The position numbers were made by a program, and so were the translations under genes. From assembly GCA_020628265.1 (NCBI GenBank), contig JAHDFG010000016.1:1-16789 (forward strand): DNA of 16,789 nucleotides, in the 5' to 3' direction. Below are positions 14,060-16,789 of this stretch, in pieces (positions within the stretch are counted from its first letter, which is position 1; the number at the start of each line of letters is the position of its first letter). The notes under the pieces were generated by a model. That model saw only the letters and a program-made list of their open reading frames with translations. It did no database searches and had not been told where the DNA came from. The stretch comes from Pseudooctadecabacter sp. Lineage in GTDB: Bacteria; Pseudomonadota; Alphaproteobacteria; Rhodobacterales; Rhodobacteraceae.

Positions 14060-14704
14060 ATGGTGAAAGCTGACTTCGATCACGTGCGGGTTTGGGTGTT
14101 CGACCTCGATCACACCCTCTATCCGCCAGAACGCGCGCTCTTCTCGCAAATCGAAGACCGTATGACGTCTTATGTGTCGAACCTGCTGTCCGTGGACCGC
14201 ACAGAGGCAAACCGCCTGCGCGACCACTATTGGGCACTCTACGGGACAACGCTTGCGGGGTTGATGGCCGAGCACCAGATCGCACCGGACCCGTTTCTGG
14301 AAGATGTACACGACATCGACTTCTCCGTTCTGGCCCCCGATCCGGCCTTGGGTCGCGCCATTGACGCCCTGCCCGGCCGCAAGGTCGTCTACACCAACGG
14401 AACGCGGCCCTATGCCCTTGATGTGCTGGCGGCCCTTGGCCTGACGGACATGTTTGATGCGGTCTACGGCGTCGAACACGCGAACTACCGTCCCAAACCG
14501 GAACAGGCCGCGTATGAGGCGGTCTTCGCACTGGATGGCCTGCCCGCCGCCACCGGTGCCATGTTCGAAGACAGCATCCGTAACCTGACCGTGCCCCACG
14601 CCATGGGGATGCGCACGGTCCATGTAGCACCCGATGCCGAACACCACGACCACATCCATCACCACACCGATGATCTGACGGCTTTCTTGTCGCAGCTGAC
14701 CTAA
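14060..14704 (+). CDS. HAD-superfamily pyrimidine 5'-nucleotidase
   Basis: A 214-aa HAD hydrolase of the Sdt1/PynA-like pyrimidine 5'-nucleotidase group, expected to remove phosphate from UMP/CMP-type or related phosphates in the cytoplasm. HAD motif I is VFDLDHTLY (nucleophile D15, acid D17), motif II T112 in YTNGT, motif III K146 in YRPKPE and motif IV E170-D171 in FEDSIRNL. The helical cap lies between about 20 and 95. The C-terminus carries a histidine cluster (EHHDHIHHH, residues 194-202) outside the core. The ATG at 14060 follows AGGA. It is divergent from the GntR gene and leads a probable three-gene operon, with the hydroxylase starting 41 bp downstream. The exact substrate is not proven. 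Confidence 0.9.
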   Translation: MVKADFDHVRVWVFDLDHTLYPPERALFSQIEDRMTSYVSNLLSVDRTEANRLRDHYWALYGTTLAGLMAEHQIAPDPFLEDVHDIDFSVLAPDPALGRAIDALPGRKVVYTNGTRPYALDVLAALGLTDMFDAVYGVEHANYRPKPEQAAYEAVFALDGLPAATGAMFEDSIRNLTVPHAMGMRTVHVAPDAEHHDHIHHHTDDLTAFLSQLT

Positions 14705-14745
14705 GGCACCTTTCCGCGCCGCACCGCACAGCCTATGTCTGGGAC

Positions 14746-15942
14746 ATGACGGACGTGGATATCTTTATCTCGGGTGGCGGCGTTGCAGGCCTGACAGCAG
14801 CCGCGGCCTTTGGGGCTGCAGGCTTTTCAGTGGTCATTGCGGACCCTGCCCCCCCGATCACGGATGCCTCTACCGAAGGGGCGGACCTGCGCACGACGGC
14901 ATTCCTGCAGCCCGCACGGGACTTTCTGGATCGCGCCGGACTGTGGCCCCGCCTTGTGGCCCATGCGACCCCGTTGCAAGTGATGCGGATTGTCGACGCT
15001 GGCGGGGCTGAGCCAATTCCCCGCGTCACCAAGGACTTCAACGCCGCCGACATCTCGGACCTGCCGTTTGGGTGGAACCTGCCCAACTGGCTGCTGCGTC
15101 GCGAAATGGTCGCCCGCATCGCGGAATTGCCGAACGTCGACTTCCGCAGTGGCGTAGGCTTCAAATCCATGCTGACCCGCACGGCCCATGCCCGCGTCAC
15201 CCTGACGGATGGCACATCCCTGACGACACGGCTGGTGATCGGCGCGGACGGGCGGGGCAGCCCCGTACGGCAAGCCGCAGGGATCGACGCGCAGACAACG
15301 CGCTACGGGCAAAAGGCTGTGACCTTTGCCGTCACCCACGCCGCCCCACACGACAACATCTCGACCGAAGTGCACAGATCGGGCGGACCCTTCACACTGG
15401 TCCCCCTGCCCGATCACGAGGGCAAACCCTGCTCTGCCGTGGTCTGGATGGAAGACGGTGCCGAAGCGACCCGCCTCGCCGCCCTGTCCGAGGACGATTT
15501 CAACGCCGAGGCCACGGCCCGCAGCGCGGGCGTAAACGGTGACCTGACACTCGCCAGCCGCCGCATGGTCTGGCCCATCATCAGCCAGACGGCTGACGCG
15601 CTTACCGCCGAACGCACGGCCCTTGTCGCCGAAGCGGCCCACGTCATGCCCCCCATCGGGGCGCAGGGGCTGAACATGTCGCTGGCCGACCTTGCCGCCT
15701 TGCTGGATCTGGCCGAAGCGGACCGCGACGGCCTTGGCGGCACGGCGATGCTGGACGCCTACGCCCGCAAACGTCACACGGACATCCGCCTGCGGGTCAA
15801 AGGCATCGACCTGCTGAACCGCGCCTCGCAGGCTGAAAACCCGCTGCTGCGGGATCTGCGGGCCAAGGGGGTCGAGGCTCTGTACGGCCTGACCCCGCTC
15901 CGCAAGCAGATCATGAAACTGGGGTTGGGGGCGAAAGGCTAG
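14746..15942 (+). CDS. UbiH/UbiF/Coq6-family FAD-dependent hydroxylase
   Basis: A 398-aa flavin monooxygenase of the ubiquinone ring-hydroxylase family, likely acting on ubiquinone precursors at the membrane. The Rossmann FAD motif is at residues 10-26 (GGGVAGLTAAAAFGAAG), and the second FAD/NAD motif is VIGADGRGSPVRQ. The third motif reads LVAEAAHVMPPIGAQGLNMS, where the usual GD is replaced by AE. I think this occurs in other alphaproteobacterial members, but that should be checked. Alphaproteobacteria use different members (UbiH, UbiF, UbiL, UbiM types) at different ring positions, so I leave the symbol blank. The ribosome binding site is weak (CTGGGAC, very close to the ATG). It is 41 bp from the nucleotidase gene and 3 bp from the lipoprotein gene, in one operon. 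Confidence 0.92.
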   Translation: MTDVDIFISGGGVAGLTAAAAFGAAGFSVVIADPAPPITDASTEGADLRTTAFLQPARDFLDRAGLWPRLVAHATPLQVMRIVDAGGAEPIPRVTKDFNAADISDLPFGWNLPNWLLRREMVARIAELPNVDFRSGVGFKSMLTRTAHARVTLTDGTSLTTRLVIGADGRGSPVRQAAGIDAQTTRYGQKAVTFAVTHAAPHDNISTEVHRSGGPFTLVPLPDHEGKPCSAVVWMEDGAEATRLAALSEDDFNAEATARSAGVNGDLTLASRRMVWPIISQTADALTAERTALVAEAAHVMPPIGAQGLNMSLADLAALLDLAEADRDGLGGTAMLDAYARKRHTDIRLRVKGIDLLNRASQAENPLLRDLRAKGVEALYGLTPLRKQIMKLGLGAKG

Positions 15943-15945
15943 CCA

Positions 15946-16404
15946 ATGTACTTTAAGCCAATATGGGCCATAACGGCGGTCGTCGCTCTAGCGGCCTGCC
16001 AACCCGCCATCAGACCAACGTCAGACGAAATCCCCGCCCTCCCAATGCTGGACTGCACTGTCGCGGAGTTCACATCCGATGCGGGGGACGCCGACTTCAT
16101 TTCCGGCAATTTGGGCAAACGCTTTGAGATTTCCGTTTCGGGCCAGAGCCTTGTGACCTCCGTTACGTCCGACGTTTTCGACGACTCCACGACCACCTTT
16201 GTCGTGACAGACGTCTCAGCGGACCGCGTGTTTGCAAGGCGACCAAACCCCACCAACAGCGGCCTTGACCTGACTTTGTCGGTCTCTCTCGAACCGGTGA
16301 ACGGCCAGCGACAGGCAGTGCAAACACTGACCTCCAGCTATGAGGCGCTTGATTTGCCCACGACCCAAAACATCTGGACGTTGTCGTGTCGTGACGCCGC
16401 CTAG
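15946..16404 (+). CDS. small hypothetical lipoprotein
   Basis: A 152-aa exported protein. Residues 1-17 form a signal sequence with lipobox LAAC, so the mature protein would begin at C18 and be lipidated. The remainder is rich in Ser, Thr, Val and Asp with alternating beta-strand character. It has two further cysteines, C37 and C148, that could pair in the periplasm. No family is recognised. The start lies 3 bp after the hydroxylase stop (AAAGG upstream serves as ribosome binding site), so it is translationally linked. Its TAG stop shares a CTAG at 16401-16404 with the convergent epimerase gene. Confidence 0.82.
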   Translation: MYFKPIWAITAVVALAACQPAIRPTSDEIPALPMLDCTVAEFTSDAGDADFISGNLGKRFEISVSGQSLVTSVTSDVFDDSTTTFVVTDVSADRVFARRPNPTNSGLDLTLSVSLEPVNGQRQAVQTLTSSYEALDLPTTQNIWTLSCRDAA

Positions 16405-16789
16405 GTCGTGATCTCATCGCGCCAGCCGAATGCGGGCGCGAATCCAACCAAACGCTTGGCCTTTTCGATAGAGTAGAACGTGGTGTGGCCTGACAGGTCA
16501 CCGCGCACGGGAACGCCCTCATAGAAGGTTGCTGCGGCCTTTTCCGATGGCATCGCCACGGACGTATCTTCATTGGCTACATTGAAGACCTCATACCCCA
16601 AGCCATTCGTCGCCAGACAGCAATTGACCATCTGGCCCAGATCACGGGCATCGATATAAGCAAAGATATTCCGGCGGCGCAGGCTGGCATCTTTCACGAA
16701 GGCCGGAAAATTCTCGGCGTATTCGTGAGGTTCAATGACGTTGTTGATCCGCAACCCGTAGATATCGATGCCAGATCGCGCCTGAAACG
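16401..16789 (-). CDS. NAD-dependent epimerase/dehydratase (extended SDR), 5' end beyond window
   Basis: The C-terminal 128 residues of a sugar-nucleotide-epimerase-like or related reductase. The frame is open to the right edge (FQARSGIDIYGLRINNVIEP), so the protein is cut, not truncated. Visible extended-SDR features are IYGLRINNVIEPHEY (after the catalytic YxxxK, which lies outside), NIFAYIDARDLGQMVNCCLA, where the D of DARD is typical, and GYEVFNVANED. The Rossmann fold with its glycine-rich motif and the catalytic tyrosine are not in view, so substrate and activity cannot be judged. Its stop shares CTAG with the convergent lipoprotein gene. Confidence 0.88.
   Translation of the reverse strand, partial: FQARSGIDIYGLRINNVIEPHEYAENFPAFVKDASLRRRNIFAYIDARDLGQMVNCCLATNGLGYEVFNVANEDTSVAMPSEKAAATFYEGVPVRGDLSGHTTFYSIEKAKRLVGFAPAFGWRDEITT

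Noticed and set aside
14827..15777. 316-aa open frame opposite the UbiH-family gene
   Set aside because: Antisense shadow with no recognisable motif; the plus-strand protein has all family motifs.
1..16789. Mobile element, prophage, CRISPR array or defence island
   Set aside because: No transposase, integrase, cas gene, regularly spaced repeats or target-site duplications were seen; all recognised genes are housekeeping, envelope, transport or regulatory types.

Overview
The window looks like a chromosomal segment of a marine-type alphaproteobacterium of the Rhodobacteraceae (Roseobacter group). I infer this from the moderately high GC content (about 60% by eye), an aa3 cytochrome oxidase subunit I that matches the Paracoccus protein residue for residue at its ligand positions, a DUF2244 gene beside it, a freestanding carA, and an alphaproteobacterial CtrA-type box. 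No phage, insertion sequence, integrase, CRISPR array or rRNA gene is visible. It reads as core chromosome with several independent short operons.

Left part (1-3798). On the minus strand, glgB (branching enzyme) is followed 24 bp later by glgC (ADP-glucose pyrophosphorylase, cut by the window edge), a glycogen operon. Behind it lies tRNA-Leu(GAG), also minus, then a roughly 300-bp gap without a convincing gene.

Middle part (3799-11343). Plus-strand genes are lipB (octanoyltransferase, TTG start), a membrane-anchored endonuclease/exonuclease/phosphatase-family protein, ctaD with a textbook terminator, a DUF2244 membrane protein and an EamA-family transporter. Two adjacent AT-rich palindromes sit between ctaD and the DUF2244 gene. 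A minus-strand group follows: GatB/YqeY-like protein, then two tiny genes (57 and 60 aa, overlapping by ATGA). Its last stop codon shares a CTAG with the stop of the EamA gene. carA is transcribed divergently from the yqeY-like gene and has a good promoter candidate.

Right part (11344-16789). A 639-aa membrane glycosyltransferase 2 with a GspE_N/MshEN-like N-terminal region has an unusual leader: a perfect DnaA box, a TTAA-N7-TTAAC CtrA box and a 12-position hairpin next to the ribosome binding site. Its 3' end overlaps a convergent GntR/FCD regulator by 47 bp. Divergent from the regulator runs a likely operon of a HAD pyrimidine 5'-nucleotidase, a UbiH-family hydroxylase and a small lipoprotein. 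The lipoprotein gene again shares a CTAG stop with a convergent NAD-dependent epimerase gene that runs off the right edge.

The strongest lead for something not yet described is the glycosyltransferase locus. Cell-cycle boxes in the leader and a possible c-di-GMP-sensing N-terminal domain would together suggest a cell-cycle-gated surface polysaccharide synthase. I see no new multi-gene defence or mobile system.
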